64,000 nucleotides of DNA from an uncultured Rubritalea sp. (GCA_937923145.1 CALAJT010000015.1:1-64000); one strand, 5' to 3'; shown: positions 1 to 9,594, counted from the stretch's first letter. Notes: generated by a model from the letters alone, not told the origin. Program-made: numbers and translations.

Positions 1-219
1 TGTAGCCGCATGGTCTACCCTGAAGATGTAGAGTGGAGTGGTGAAGTGGAGATTATTTTCCAGAATATCGAGAATCTTCATGCATCGATCAAGGGTCCGT
101 GTGGAGACTGGTATTTCACCGGGGACTTCCCTACCCCTGGCGGTGTGGCTACGGTGAACTTAGCTTACATTAACTGGTTCGATAAGATCGATGGCAGAAG
201 CTACGATTTACCGCTATAA
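1..219 (+). CDS. C-terminal end of a probable amidophosphoribosyltransferase (5' truncated by window edge)
   Basis: The reading frame is open from base 1 (Cys-Ser-Arg before the first Met) to the stop at 217-219, so this is the 3' end of a longer gene. The tail contains GDWYFTGDFPTPGG followed by an Asn-rich segment and an acidic end. From memory this matches the C-terminus of the long PurF-type amidophosphoribosyltransferases of Bacteroidetes-like bacteria, which make phosphoribosylamine in the first step of purine synthesis. No catalytic residues are in the visible part, so the assignment rests on the tail motif alone. It ends 2 bases from the convergent rhomboid gene. Confidence 0.55.
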   Translation, partial: CSRMVYPEDVEWSGEVEIIFQNIENLHASIKGPCGDWYFTGDFPTPGGVATVNLAYINWFDKIDGRSYDLPL

Positions 220-221
220 AT

Positions 222-1061
222 TTATTTTGAGTCTGGGTAATATTGCCTTAAAAGCAATTTCCAATCTCTGATCTCCTGCATCTCTTCAAGAGTAGGATTT
301 GCTTTCTGACTCCATTGACGCACGTTATAAAGAATGCTCCACGGTGACCAGAATGCCACTGTAACGCTGACTGCTAAGATGCCAATTGACGTTAGCATCC
401 ATTTAAGTCCATTTACATTTCCCCAGCAAGCCCAGAGACCAATAGTACCTCCGAATATGAGACCAGACATGTGAGCTGTGTTTGCTACATTCATAGCTGG
501 GATGATGAAGCATACTACTTGCCAGATCAGAAGAAACTTCACCGTGCTACCCCTGAATTTTTCCAGGAATCCTGTCCATCTCGGCCAAGCTGCCCACATG
601 AATCCTACCATGGCATAGACCACCCCAGAGAAGCCCACACCAGCACCTTCGATGCTAGTCTGCAGAGCAGAGCTAGCACATCCTGTCACGACTACGAAGA
701 GCAAGAATTTCAAACTTCCTATGCCTCGCTCCATGAGTGGTCCTAAAAGATAGAGCCACATCATATTAAATAGAAGGTGGATTAAACTGCTAGAGTCGTG
801 AATAAAACATGTGGAGAGATATTTCCATACTGGCTCACCCCACGGATCTAGAATTTTCATGGCGCCAAATTTGAGTTGCATCGCGCGGAAGACCTCTTGA
901 TCACCATTAGAGTGTATGAAGCCGATCATGTGATTAGCCACGCACCACAGCATGATTAGGTAGGTAACGGTGGGAAAGACGATAGGCAGCGCCTCGTATT
1001 GTCTAGAATTGCGCCAGCCTCCGCACTCGCTGATATCGTCTGGTGGAAACGTGATCTTCAT
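222..1061 (-). CDS. Rhomboid family intramembrane serine protease
   Basis: This 279-residue polytopic membrane protein cleaves substrates inside the bilayer. The rhomboid core is visible: an Asn-rich helix with NMMWLYLLGPLMERG (about residues 98-112), the catalytic serine in GFSGVVYAMVG (about 142-152), and the partner histidine in TAHMSGLIFGG (about 195-205). GxSG plus a later His is the known catalytic dyad of the family. The gene lies 4 bases downstream of a 46-codon membrane ORF on the same strand, which suggests coupling. No strong ribosome-binding site precedes the ATG. The substrate cannot be told from sequence. Confidence 0.9.
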   Translation of the reverse strand: MKITFPPDDISECGGWRNSRQYEALPIVFPTVTYLIMLWCVANHMIGFIHSNGDQEVFRAMQLKFGAMKILDPWGEPVWKYLSTCFIHDSSSLIHLLFNMMWLYLLGPLMERGIGSLKFLLFVVVTGCASSALQTSIEGAGVGFSGVVYAMVGFMWAAWPRWTGFLEKFRGSTVKFLLIWQVVCFIIPAMNVANTAHMSGLIFGGTIGLWACWGNVNGLKWMLTSIGILAVSVTVAFWSPWSILYNVRQWSQKANPTLEEMQEIRDWKLLLRQYYPDSK

Positions 1062-1065
1062 AGTG

Positions 1066-1206
1066 CTAATCTAGATAGCTTTTAGCAAATAGCAAGGTGC
1101 CTATGATCCAGAATACAGAGGCAATAAAAAGCCCCTCTATTTCAAACATTGAAGAGATAAAACCAACAACTAGCATTAATAATCCTATGGCTCTTTTATT
1201 ATACAT
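1066..1206 (-). CDS. Small hydrophobic membrane protein (46 aa), upstream of rhomboid
   Basis: A 46-codon frame starts MYNKRAIGLLMLVVG and ends LLFAKSYLD. It is nearly all hydrophobic after a short basic N-terminus and could form two transmembrane helices (about residues 7-20 and 26-41) joined by an acidic turn with FEIEG. It ends 4 bases before the rhomboid start codon, as expected for a small first gene of an operon. I recognise no family. Positive-inside charge and position support it; the absence of a clear ribosome-binding site weakens it. Confidence 0.5.
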   Translation of the reverse strand: MYNKRAIGLLMLVVGFISSMFEIEGLFIASVFWIIGTLLFAKSYLD

Positions 1207-1653
1207 TATACTTAGGCAATAGCGGCTCTAGACACTCTAGCTCTGCTTAAAAATCACTCTCACTTCCTGACATGCTCTGCCGGACTCGCATCTCTCCAGC
1301 AGACAGGAAGGTACTCTGGAATATGAATAAACCAGGACACTGAAATAGATGGCTTGAACAAAACATAGAGTATTAATGATTAATTTATAAATATCTCACA
1401 GTTAATTATCAATGCCACTGCATCAGGCAGATCAGCCTAGGGAAAGTTATTAAGAAAAAGCAAAAAAATTACCGCCGATTCTACAAAGATCTCTATGGGA
1501 AGCATTCTAGAATTAATGGGTTAGAATGGCTTCTAATTTGAAAATAACTAGCACAATTAGTAATCACCCAAATAGAGCTTTTCCCTACAGAGAGCTAAGT
1601 ATAATCAGTTAGTTTTTAAAATCTAGTCATTGTAGAGATGAGCCTATGCGCTA
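1207..1653. other. Intergenic region, no gene seen
   Basis: This stretch of about 450 bases lies between the 3' end of the propeller dehydrogenase gene and the small membrane ORF. It is AT-rich, with only very short reading frames on either strand. I see no tRNA, no strong hairpin with a T-run and no repeat. It presumably holds the promoter of the small-ORF/rhomboid pair. Confidence 0.5.
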
Positions 1654-3156
1654 CTACTTGATTACTTCATGTGCTGTGTAAAAGAATCGCGGTGCTATTA
1701 ACTTACCTAATTTACTAGAGGAAACTCCATTCAAAGTAATGTCATAGATCTGGTCAGCTACAGGGCTTTGCTCCAGAGTCACTTCGATCACATTACCTTT
1801 TACTAGTATTGAACTAGCTTTTAGTTCTGTAAGTTTCATTTTGGGTGAGCCGTATTTCTGGTGATAGAGCAGACCGTAGCGAGAGCCTTTTAGTTCTATT
1901 TCAGTTGCATCAGGAGCTTCATTTAGAGTAATCCTAAAACCTGTCTTGGTAAGCGCTATTTCATCTATGGCTAGATGTGGATTCTGATTATACTTGAGTG
2001 ACACTAACCCTGAGTCTCCTGGCCATGATAGATGGGTTTTTCCAACGTAGATTACACCATCATCGCCCAATGAGAGCTTAGCGTTTCCTCTACTAAGATC
2101 AGGATGCGCCATGAAACTAAGTGCGGCGCCTTGCTGCTTACCATTTACTGTATCAGGAAGGTAGCGAACTAAACGAGATTGATTCATTTCACCCATGATC
2201 AGATCACCTCCATAGGGACCAAAACCTTCTTTAGGTAATGTGAGTATCTGTGTCGGTGAGTTTGCTAAATCTCCTTGTGGTAGGTAACAGAGAGCCTTAG
2301 ATCTAATTTTATCTAATTCTTCCGCTGGCAGCTCAGAAGGTGTGCCTTTATCCCATCCCTTAGTCCACTGCAGGCTTGCCGGATGCCCGTAGAACTTGTC
2401 CTGCTCAATTCTATAGAGCTTACTATTAGCGAGCCAATCTCCCTGATTATCATTAACGAAGACTTCGCCTTGAGCATTCACGTGAACTCCATGTGGTGTT
2501 CTGAGCCCAGAGGCTACTGGGATCATTTCACCTGTAGTTGGGTTCACTTTTACCACCCATCCCCGATAGGGGACACGAGCGTACATTCTCGGCATTTTAG
2601 GTCTCCCTCCACTTATCCAGTCAGGTTTTATAAATTCATGGGTGAGTCCTCCAGCGTCGCTCCATTCTCCACGGATTTCCGGTCTAGCTCCGCCGCCATT
2701 AGAGGCTGTGCCAAGAGCTACATAGAAGTGACCGTCAGGTGATTTAGCAGCTCCAAATGCAAACTCATGGTAGTTGCCGCTCATCCCCCAGCTATTACAG
2801 ATGGCTTGGTAACTATCCGCTTTGCCATCCTTATCAGTATCTGTAATACGTGTCAGTTCTGCACGCTGAACTACTACTATCGAATGCTGATTTTCCACAT
2901 GCAGGCCGAGCGGTTCATGAAGCCCTTCGCCCCATTTTTTCCATACTTTATCCACCTGAGAATAAACCATAATTTCTCCACGGTGAAATGTCGCTATGAG
3001 GTCTCCATTAGGCAATGTTCCGAGTGCTCCATACTGCTGATCTACTCCTGCTGGATTAGGTAATACAGTTAATTCGCAAATGTCCTTCCAGCCACTTGCT
3101 GCAGCTGTCCAGAGTGAGCTAGCGATCATTAATGGTGTGAGATAGTATCTGATCAT
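1654..3156 (-). CDS. PQQ-dependent/membrane-bound dehydrogenase-type beta-propeller protein
   Basis: A 500-residue exported protein with an N-terminal signal sequence ending near AAASG. The body has propeller features: repeated blades with DTDKDGKAD (a Ca-binding-like Asp motif near residue 105), HEFAFGAAKSPDGHFYVALG, GLRTPHGVHVNAQGEVFVNDNQGDW and GDDGVIYVG. This resembles the PVC 'membrane-bound dehydrogenase domain' proteins related to soluble glucose/sorbosone dehydrogenases. It overlaps the upstream cytochrome c gene by 4 bases (ATGA), so the two are likely translationally coupled, with electrons passing from a periplasmic sugar-type substrate to the cytochrome. The substrate is unknown. 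Confidence 0.8.
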   Translation of the reverse strand: MIRYYLTPLMIASSLWTAAASGWKDICELTVLPNPAGVDQQYGALGTLPNGDLIATFHRGEIMVYSQVDKVWKKWGEGLHEPLGLHVENQHSIVVVQRAELTRITDTDKDGKADSYQAICNSWGMSGNYHEFAFGAAKSPDGHFYVALGTASNGGGARPEIRGEWSDAGGLTHEFIKPDWISGGRPKMPRMYARVPYRGWVVKVNPTTGEMIPVASGLRTPHGVHVNAQGEVFVNDNQGDWLANSKLYRIEQDKFYGHPASLQWTKGWDKGTPSELPAEELDKIRSKALCYLPQGDLANSPTQILTLPKEGFGPYGGDLIMGEMNQSRLVRYLPDTVNGKQQGAALSFMAHPDLSRGNAKLSLGDDGVIYVGKTHLSWPGDSGLVSLKYNQNPHLAIDEIALTKTGFRITLNEAPDATEIELKGSRYGLLYHQKYGSPKMKLTELKASSILVKGNVIEVTLEQSPVADQIYDITLNGVSSSKLGKLIAPRFFYTAHEVIK

Positions 3157-4094
3157 TTGATTATTTTCTTAGGTTGAAAGGTGAGTTTGAATGATGCTGC
3201 CTCTTTGGCAGTTAGTATAAGGACTCCGTTTTCTAGACGCCCATTTGAATGTATTAGATTAGTTTCACTTAGATCTCCGAGCTGGTATTTCAGCTCGCTC
3301 TTAGCATTGGTTACTTTGATATGTAGTGTGATAGCACCCGCTTTATTTTGAATCGCTTCAGTTACTTCAATAGAGCCTATTGAGTAGGAAAATACAGGAA
3401 GACTATCGATAATATTATAGCCATTGAACTTTGGCTCTTCATCATTCTGGGATACGAAACCTGAATTAAGCTTAGGCAGTGATCTATAGTAGACCTTACC
3501 AGTTAATTTAGCGACTGAGCTGCCATTAGACTTCCAATATGGGAAACCATCTATGAAACCTCCTATCCAAATGTAACGCAGTCTACAGCTTACAGTATCC
3601 CAGCATAGAGAGTGGTTACCATCGATAGTGACTGCAATAGATGCCGGACTTGTATCAGGGAGAAAGATGCGTTGGATCCTAGGACGCTTAGTCGCATCTC
3701 CAGTTAGCATGTAGGGATCAAAATTAGTTTCCTTAGGTGGTGTGTATTTCTTACCTTTCGTAGTGGCCATAATCCAGTGATAGATAGCTTCAAGATCCTT
3801 CTCACCTACATGAGCCATAGATGGCATCTGTATCACATCTTTTCTTTTTTTACCCGGTTCGATACACCATTTTAAATAACCTTTAAGATTATCTTTATAT
3901 ATATGGCTGATTTCCACCAAGCTAGGTCCTACAATTGGTTCCACTTTATTTTCAAGCTGATGACAGACCATGCAGTTTGTTTTAAAGTTTTTTTCTGGCG
4001 AAGCCATCAGAGCTGATGAAGCCGTAATAAAAAGCGTAATTGCTGAACCTATTTTGGAAAAATTATAGGTGTTTCTACTTATTCTAAATATCAT
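3153..4094 (-). CDS. Secreted c-type cytochrome with a C-terminal beta domain
   Basis: A 313-residue protein with a hydrophobic signal segment (about residues 12-31). The class I cytochrome c domain follows: heme motif CMVCH near residue 41, then VGPSL, and the probable distal ligand in MPSMAHVGEKDLEAIYHWI near 90-110. The remaining two thirds is a domain that often accompanies propeller dehydrogenases in this group, with Trp/Tyr-rich DTVSCRLRYIWIGGF and a closing beta-sandwich-like part. It is the first gene of a two-gene unit and overlaps the dehydrogenase downstream by 4 bases. An electron-acceptor role is inferred from the pairing. Confidence 0.85.
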   Translation of the reverse strand: MIFRISRNTYNFSKIGSAITLFITASSALMASPEKNFKTNCMVCHQLENKVEPIVGPSLVEISHIYKDNLKGYLKWCIEPGKKRKDVIQMPSMAHVGEKDLEAIYHWIMATTKGKKYTPPKETNFDPYMLTGDATKRPRIQRIFLPDTSPASIAVTIDGNHSLCWDTVSCRLRYIWIGGFIDGFPYWKSNGSSVAKLTGKVYYRSLPKLNSGFVSQNDEEPKFNGYNIIDSLPVFSYSIGSIEVTEAIQNKAGAITLHIKVTNAKSELKYQLGDLSETNLIHSNGRLENGVLILTAKEAASFKLTFQPKKIIK

Positions 4095-4189
4095 TGTAAG
4101 TAGACTATCTCACGATAAAAAAATATCCACTACAAAAGCATCATACAAGTTAATAGTTTTTTCACCACCCAGCATCTCCTAAAAAGAGT

Positions 4190-4901
4190 TTAGCTCCTTC
4201 TTCTGATCACTAATAAACCAGAAGCTAAGAGACAGAGGACTGCACTAGATGGTTCTGGTACTTGCTTTCCTGGATAGTCATAATTCATCGCTGTAGAGCC
4301 AATCGTACTAGCGTCCTCTACTCTGTATCCGAATGATGGGTGCAATGCTCCAAGTTCCTCAGATGTAAAACCTAGATTTAAACTATTAGCAGAATAGACA
4401 CCCACATTTTCCTGGAAGGCATCGTTATAGGTCTCATTATCAAAATTATAAGTCATCGTCCAACGGTCTATATTCACACTTACATCATAGATCCCTATCG
4501 TGACGGTAGAATTGATATCCATCGTCATTGCGTAGAATGAATATTCGTGATCAGTCAGAGCGCGGTGAGAATCCTTGGTGGTGACGAAAATCTTTAGTTA
4601 TATCATGGGTAGAGCTATGAGTCGTCGTCATCTGGTAGTTAGTTCAAGGATTAACCTTAGCAGTGTAAACATTCCTGTTACCGTTTGATCCAGTTAGTGA
4701 GATGGGGCCTGATGTCCCTGGAGCAACAAATCCTTCTACACTGTCATTAATATATTCTACATTAGTAGTCCAAGGATCAAGACTGGAGGAATTTTCGAAG
4801 TCATAAAACCAGCCATCACTGGGAGTTATCTGAGCAGATGAACTCAATGGATTAAGGATAAGAAATCCAACGATGTGGATAAAGATTAACTTGGGGAACA
4901 T
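4190..4901 (-). pseudogene. Broken PEP-CTERM anchored secreted protein
   Basis: Two pieces of one protein are visible. The 5' piece (4644-4901) has a signal peptide (ending SSSAQ) and an Asp/Ser-rich start of a beta domain. It stops at an in-frame TGA (4644-4646), after which the same frame continues TNYQMTTTHSSTHDITK. Near 4587-4596 the frame must shift to continue as IFVTTKDSHRALTDHEYSFYA into the 3' piece, which ends at 4190 with VPEPSSAVLCLLASG and RRR, a typical PEP-CTERM sorting tail. The parts read as a secreted, sugar-binding-like protein with one nonsense change and one frameshift. The function of the intact ancestor is unknown. Confidence 0.75.
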
Positions 4902-5042
4902 ATATTTCTGAGTGTATCGGGTTATTATTTAGAGGGCACAAAAACATCCTCTAATCGACATCTCGCTAAGTCAAACTTTCACGAATTAACCGCTCAAGCG
5001 AAGCTAAATAAACGCACACAAACTACCAGCACCTATAAGAAA

Positions 5043-5072
5043 AGCCTCCGCGGGGAAAATCCCACGGAGGCT
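5043..5072 (-). terminator. Rho-independent terminator of bamA
   Basis: Perfect 8-bp stem AGCCTCCG / CGGAGGCT (5043-5050 with 5065-5072). On the minus strand it is followed by a short T-rich run (TTTCTTAT). It lies about 50 bases past the bamA stop codon. Confidence 0.75.
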
Positions 5073-5119
5073 GATAAATTATTTAAAGATGACTAACTAA
5101 ATAGCCCTCTAGTAAAGAC

Positions 5120-7417
5120 CTAAAATTCGTAGTTAATATAGAAGTTAAACTGACCACCCTTATCAGCTTCTGGATCTGGAGTCTTGATTGGGAATGCATA
5201 GTCAAGCGCTAGAGGTCCGAACGGAAGATTCAAACGGAGACCTAAACCTACGTCAGCATGGAGCTGGTCTACACTGAAGTCAAAGCTGTCTTCATTTACA
5301 AATCCAGCATCGTAAAATGCGGCCACTCTCACGTTTTCTACTACTGGGAATGTCATTTCAGCTGTGATGTAAGCTGATGTATTACCACCTAAGATCTCTC
5401 CAGATGCAGGGTCACGTCCTGGACCTACATCGCGGAATTCAAAACCACGGAGGCTTCTTGCTCCACCGAGGAACTGACGCTCGAAGATCTGAACATTGTC
5501 GCCTTCGACTACATTAGCAGCTCCACGAAGTGTCAATACTGAGTCCCACCAGAGGTTCCAGTGTTTAGCACCAGCTACCGAGAAACCTACAGAGTCTACA
5601 TCGCCACCCAGTCCTGAGTATTGAATACCTAGGTCAATCTTGTGACCGCTACGTGGTGTGGTAAGCGCATCACGGCTATCATAGACGTAGTTAAGTGAAA
5701 GTGCACTACGAATGAAGTCACCATCCTCATCTTGGAAGTCTTGGCTAGCATCTTGCTCTACATCTATATTGATCTGTTCAAGTCTGTAGGCAGCACGGAT
5801 GTATGAACGTTTACCGAGTGGCTTACGGATCTTGATAGCCGCACCCACATTTCTCTGATCATATTCGTCTGAGAAAAACTGTGATCCCTTGTAGTAAAGT
5901 TCTCCACCTAGTGAGAGTCTACGACCCAGGAACCATGGCTCCGTGAGTGAGACGCTGAAGTCCTGACGTTCAGCACCTGCTCTTAGGTTCATCGCAAATC
6001 TCTGACCTCCACCTGTGAAGCTCCACGGGTTTCTGATGTCGAAGTTTCTCTGCTCTAGATTTATATATCCTACGATGCTGTCTACTGAACTAAATCCAAC
6101 ACCGAAGCTGAGGCTACCAGTCTTCTTCTCTGTGACTGCAACATCGATATTACGGTATCCTTTTTGTGAGCTATTGCTCGGAGAAACATATACTTCTCCG
6201 AAGTAGTCCAGGTTCTGTAGTTTCTTACGTGTGGTCTCCACGTCTACTGTGTTGAAGTTATCACCTGGTTTAAGTGGGATTTCTTGGCGGATAACACGGT
6301 CACGTGTCTTGTTGTTACCTGCGATATTTACTCTGCCTACTCTGTAGAAAGAACCTTCTGTGACCTTGTAAGTAACATTCACACGGTTAGCACCTGAGTT
6401 AGTTACGATCGGCTTCACGTTTGCATCTGCATAACCTTTAGACCCGTAGTAAGAACGGATTGTCTTGATGTCTTCTGTGATCTTCTTAGCAGAATAAGCT
6501 CTACCTGCTACAAGCCTTAGTGCTGGCGCCAGGTCAGCAGGCTTGAAAATTTTCATTGGTCCGAATGCAACGCGATTGACTGTGTATTTTGCACCTTCAT
6601 TAATATTAAGAACGAGATCTACACGACCATCTTTAAGAGGTATTCTGCCGAATCGAGGAGCAGCTGCACGGAGGTAACCTTTATTTCTATATTCTTCTAG
6701 GATGAGCTGGCGATCGTCTTCTAGCTTATCTAGATCTATGTTACCTGACTTAGTGATGAATGAGAAGATCCCCTTCTGCTTCGTCTTCATTAAGTTACGG
6801 AGTGTGTGGCTCTGAATCGCACGGTTGCCTGCGAAGCGAATCTTACGAACTACACTTTTCTGCCCTTCAGCTATAGAGTAAATAAGATCTGAGTAGCCTG
6901 AGTTTCTAGTAGGCTTGATACGGTGTGATACAATTACATCTGGGAAACCAAACGCATTGTATTTTTCGAGAATCTTATTTCTACCCTTAAGAATGACTGC
7001 ATCCGTGATCGGCGTTCCTGGCTTTAACTCTAGATCCTTCAGAAGATCCTTATCCTTAAATTTTGAATTATTAGTAAAGCCAACTCCTGCTAGTAGTGAC
7101 TGAGAATCAATTTCCACAATAAGTCTAAGAGTAGTCGCACCTGGATCAGCGAGAATGTCTACGTCTTCTACGAGACCCTTTGAAACAAGGTTTTTGATAT
7201 CGTCATCAATCTTATCTGCACTGAACTTCTGCCCTACCTTAGAAGACATATTATCGAGGATACGCTGTCTAGCTACGGTTTGAGGACCTCTGTATTTCAC
7301 AGTTATAGATGTGATGCGCTTGCCTGCTAAGTCATCTTGGGCTTGTGCCGTGCCGATGAAACTCATTGCTATCACTAGGCTAAGAAGCGAAGTGATGAGT
7401 GTTAGTGATTTTCTCAT
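5120..7417 (-). CDS. bamA: Outer membrane protein assembly factor BamA
   Basis: BamA inserts beta-barrel proteins into the outer membrane. The chosen start (ATG at 7415-7417) gives MRKSLTLITSLLSL and a signal peptide ending AQAQ; a start 18 codons further up is less likely because it hides the signal. About five POTRA repeats follow (from ITSITVKYRG onward, including VRKIRFAGNRAI and VGRVNIAGNNKTRDRVIRQE), then the Omp85 barrel with FLGGARSLRGFEFRDVGPGRDP and GLGLRLNLPFGPLALDYAFP. The protein ends in aromatic Phe, the outer-membrane barrel signal. It appears to be transcribed alone, with its own terminator downstream. Length of about 765 residues is normal for the family. Confidence 0.96.
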   Translation of the reverse strand: MRKSLTLITSLLSLVIAMSFIGTAQAQDDLAGKRITSITVKYRGPQTVARQRILDNMSSKVGQKFSADKIDDDIKNLVSKGLVEDVDILADPGATTLRLIVEIDSQSLLAGVGFTNNSKFKDKDLLKDLELKPGTPITDAVILKGRNKILEKYNAFGFPDVIVSHRIKPTRNSGYSDLIYSIAEGQKSVVRKIRFAGNRAIQSHTLRNLMKTKQKGIFSFITKSGNIDLDKLEDDRQLILEEYRNKGYLRAAAPRFGRIPLKDGRVDLVLNINEGAKYTVNRVAFGPMKIFKPADLAPALRLVAGRAYSAKKITEDIKTIRSYYGSKGYADANVKPIVTNSGANRVNVTYKVTEGSFYRVGRVNIAGNNKTRDRVIRQEIPLKPGDNFNTVDVETTRKKLQNLDYFGEVYVSPSNSSQKGYRNIDVAVTEKKTGSLSFGVGFSSVDSIVGYINLEQRNFDIRNPWSFTGGGQRFAMNLRAGAERQDFSVSLTEPWFLGRRLSLGGELYYKGSQFFSDEYDQRNVGAAIKIRKPLGKRSYIRAAYRLEQINIDVEQDASQDFQDEDGDFIRSALSLNYVYDSRDALTTPRSGHKIDLGIQYSGLGGDVDSVGFSVAGAKHWNLWWDSVLTLRGAANVVEGDNVQIFERQFLGGARSLRGFEFRDVGPGRDPASGEILGGNTSAYITAEMTFPVVENVRVAAFYDAGFVNEDSFDFSVDQLHADVGLGLRLNLPFGPLALDYAFPIKTPDPEADKGGQFNFYINYEF

Positions 7418-7596
7418 TGTGTAGATAGTTAAGATAAGTGATAGCAGAAGATCTGCCGAGTTCGATATCAACCATTTATCGCCTTATGGTCAAGGTATTT
7501 ACTATGCTAATTGTCATTAATCTTCGTATTTCAAACATCTGTATCTAGCCATGATCAGACCTTGACCATCTCAACATCCTCACTAGTTTATTAACC

Positions 7597-8181
7597 ATGA
7601 ATTTAGAGCAAACCGCCGCACTCATCGCCCACCGTAGAAGTATCAAACCTATTGACATGGATCCAGAGAGAGAAATCACCTCAGAACTCTGGGACACATT
7701 ATTCGAGTGTGCGAACTGGGCGCCGAACCATGGGCACACTGAGCCTTGGAGATTCATCATCTACTCTGGCGATGCCCGTAGTGAGATGGCATCAGCTCTT
7801 CAGCATGCTTATAAAACTGACACCCCGCCTGGAGAGTTTCGCCCTGATAAGCATGAGAAAATGGGTCTTAACCCACTCTATTCACACTCCATAGTAGCCA
7901 TCATCATGAAGCGTGGTGACAACCCTAAGATCCCAGCTATCGAGGAAATTGAAGCCGTAGCCTGCGCTGTGCAGAATTTTCATCTAGCAGCAGCTTCCAC
8001 AGGGCTCGGTGTCTTCTGGTCATCACCAGCAGTTGGCTACGGTCACACCTTTGCACAGTCTCTAGAACTCACAGAGGGTGAGCAGTGCCTGGGCGTTCTC
8101 TATGTGGGATATCCAAAAGAGGGTAAGCCGTGGCCTACTGGATCGCGTAGACCAGCGGCTGCGAAAATTACATTTAAATAA
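7597..8181 (+). CDS. Nitroreductase family protein (FMN-dependent)
   Basis: A 194-residue protein of the compact nitroreductase fold that reduces substrates using NAD(P)H and FMN. HRRSIKP near the N-terminus and WAPNHGHTEPWRFIIY (about residues 42-57) form the FMN phosphate-binding face. The C-terminal half has AAASTGLGVFWSSP and ends with a Gly-Tyr-Pro segment, as in YdjA-like nitroreductases. It is a single gene, divergent from bamA. The physiological substrate is unknown. Confidence 0.88.
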   Translation: MNLEQTAALIAHRRSIKPIDMDPEREITSELWDTLFECANWAPNHGHTEPWRFIIYSGDARSEMASALQHAYKTDTPPGEFRPDKHEKMGLNPLYSHSIVAIIMKRGDNPKIPAIEEIEAVACAVQNFHLAAASTGLGVFWSSPAVGYGHTFAQSLELTEGEQCLGVLYVGYPKEGKPWPTGSRRPAAAKITFK

Positions 8182-8241
8182 AGAATAATCACTCGGCTTC
8201 TGGCGATTGCAGGTAAGTTATCTTTTAAGTGTGCTAATAAG

Positions 8242-8946
8242 CTAATTCAATACCGGTATATACCTAATAAGACCTTCGCTATTTTCAATATCTTCAAAGG
8301 TATTCCCAGTAAGTGCTATTCTACCATTATCATTCAACGATAGATAATCACCAATCGTGGTATAAGAAAAGATGTCTAATCCTGCTTTCGGAAAACCAAA
8401 TACATATTTCGTCTCGATGTAGAAGTCATTATTATCATCGTAGTCAATATAGGCGTCAGGATCTATTTTGTTTAATTCATTATCTAAAGTGTTAATCTGT
8501 TGACTAGTGACAGGGTCACTAAGATCATTCACTGCTTGACTGAGAGGGCTATTTTCATCAGCTAATACATCATTTGCGAGTGCTACGAAACTTGACGAGC
8601 TAAGAGGTGTAATAATGGTCATAATATAGGAGTCTCCACTTTCTATGTAGGTGTAATCTAAAAGAAATTTAAATTCTTCATCATCTCCCCTATCAGTATT
8701 TATCAGCTCAAGTTGAGTATCGGATAATATTAGAAGGTTCAATGCTCCCTCCTCATCATTAACGCCAGTGATAGTAATTTGATCTCCAACATTTAATTGT
8801 TGCGGCAACACCTCTGATCTCTGATCATTCTTGCTAGTGCCATCATGATCATCGTCATGACAAGAGGCTATTGTAAATGGAATGCTTGCTGCTAATACCG
8901 CCTTTAGGATACCTATCAATAATGCTTGCTTATATTTTGTTTTCAT
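8242..8946 (-). CDS. Asp-rich lipoprotein, paralogue of the one at 10641
   Basis: A 234-residue predicted lipoprotein: basic start MKTKYKQ, hydrophobic stretch, then lipobox TIASC with the lipidated Cys followed by HDDDHDG. The mature part is acidic and beta-rich, with no domain I recognise. Overall plan, lipobox context (Ser-Cys then Asp run) and length match the protein at 10641-11351, so the two are probably paralogues although their bodies have diverged. It lies downstream of the AraC-type regulator on the same strand. Confidence 0.7.
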   Translation of the reverse strand: MKTKYKQALLIGILKAVLAASIPFTIASCHDDDHDGTSKNDQRSEVLPQQLNVGDQITITGVNDEEGALNLLILSDTQLELINTDRGDDEEFKFLLDYTYIESGDSYIMTIITPLSSSSFVALANDVLADENSPLSQAVNDLSDPVTSQQINTLDNELNKIDPDAYIDYDDNNDFYIETKYVFGFPKAGLDIFSYTTIGDYLSLNDNGRIALTGNTFEDIENSEGLIRYIPVLN

Positions 8947-9018
8947 AGAGTGGGTAAAATAGTCAAATCACTGATTTGGAGTATTGAAGATTCTTGTTTT
9001 TTCTCTAAAAAACTAAAA

Positions 9019-9594
9019 TTAACTAGTCTCCAGCCTAAAACGATGTGGAGTAATGCCGGCGAACCTTTTAAAGGTTCTTGTGAAATGCGCTTGATCTGAA
9101 AAACCGCAGTCGCAGGCTATCTCAACTAGGGTTTGACTTGTAGAAAGCAGTAATCTTGATTTAGCTATTCTTAGATATGTGAGGTATTTATGGGGAGATA
9201 TTCCCGTGATTTCCTTGAAGCATCGTGAAAAATAGAAAAGTGACATCCCCACTAATGTGGCCAAATCTTTTAGTTGAATAGAGAGATGAATATTTTCCCA
9301 CATGTATTTTTTAATTCGCTCTAGCTGGCAGCTTAATAAACCTGTTTCTAATTCATCTACTGAATAAACTGCATGTTCTCTTCCATACTTAACTACAGTC
9401 ATTTGCTCAGGATCTGTATGATACTGCAAAATAAACCAATGGAGCTTAAACTCTGAGAGTTTGAAATTAGAAGATGAACTACTCGCATAGATTTCAACCT
9501 GTGCAGACCAACGCGGCAACATGCATTTACTGACTGACTTCGGCGCTGAGGGAATTTGCCCGCCACGGGACAGAGGATTACTTATATCTACCAT
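9019..9594 (-). CDS. AraC family transcriptional regulator
   Basis: The C-terminal 100 residues form the double helix-turn-helix of AraC/XylS regulators: IQLKDLATLVGMSLFYFSRC (first HTH) and TLVEIACDCGFSDQAHFTRTF (second HTH), closing with FAGITPHRFR. The N-terminal 85 residues are short for a sensor domain and show no cupin motif I can identify. It lies between a LuxR-type regulator upstream and an acidic lipoprotein downstream, all on the minus strand. Local control of the lipoproteins is a guess from position only. Confidence 0.88.
   Translation of the reverse strand: MVDISNPLSRGGQIPSAPKSVSKCMLPRWSAQVEIYASSSSSNFKLSEFKLHWFILQYHTDPEQMTVVKYGREHAVYSVDELETGLLSCQLERIKKYMWENIHLSIQLKDLATLVGMSLFYFSRCFKEITGISPHKYLTYLRIAKSRLLLSTSQTLVEIACDCGFSDQAHFTRTFKRFAGITPHRFRLETS

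Noticed and set aside
1207-1653. Search for promoters or RNAs in the gap
   Set aside because: No convincing -35/-10 pair, hairpin or tRNA could be defended.
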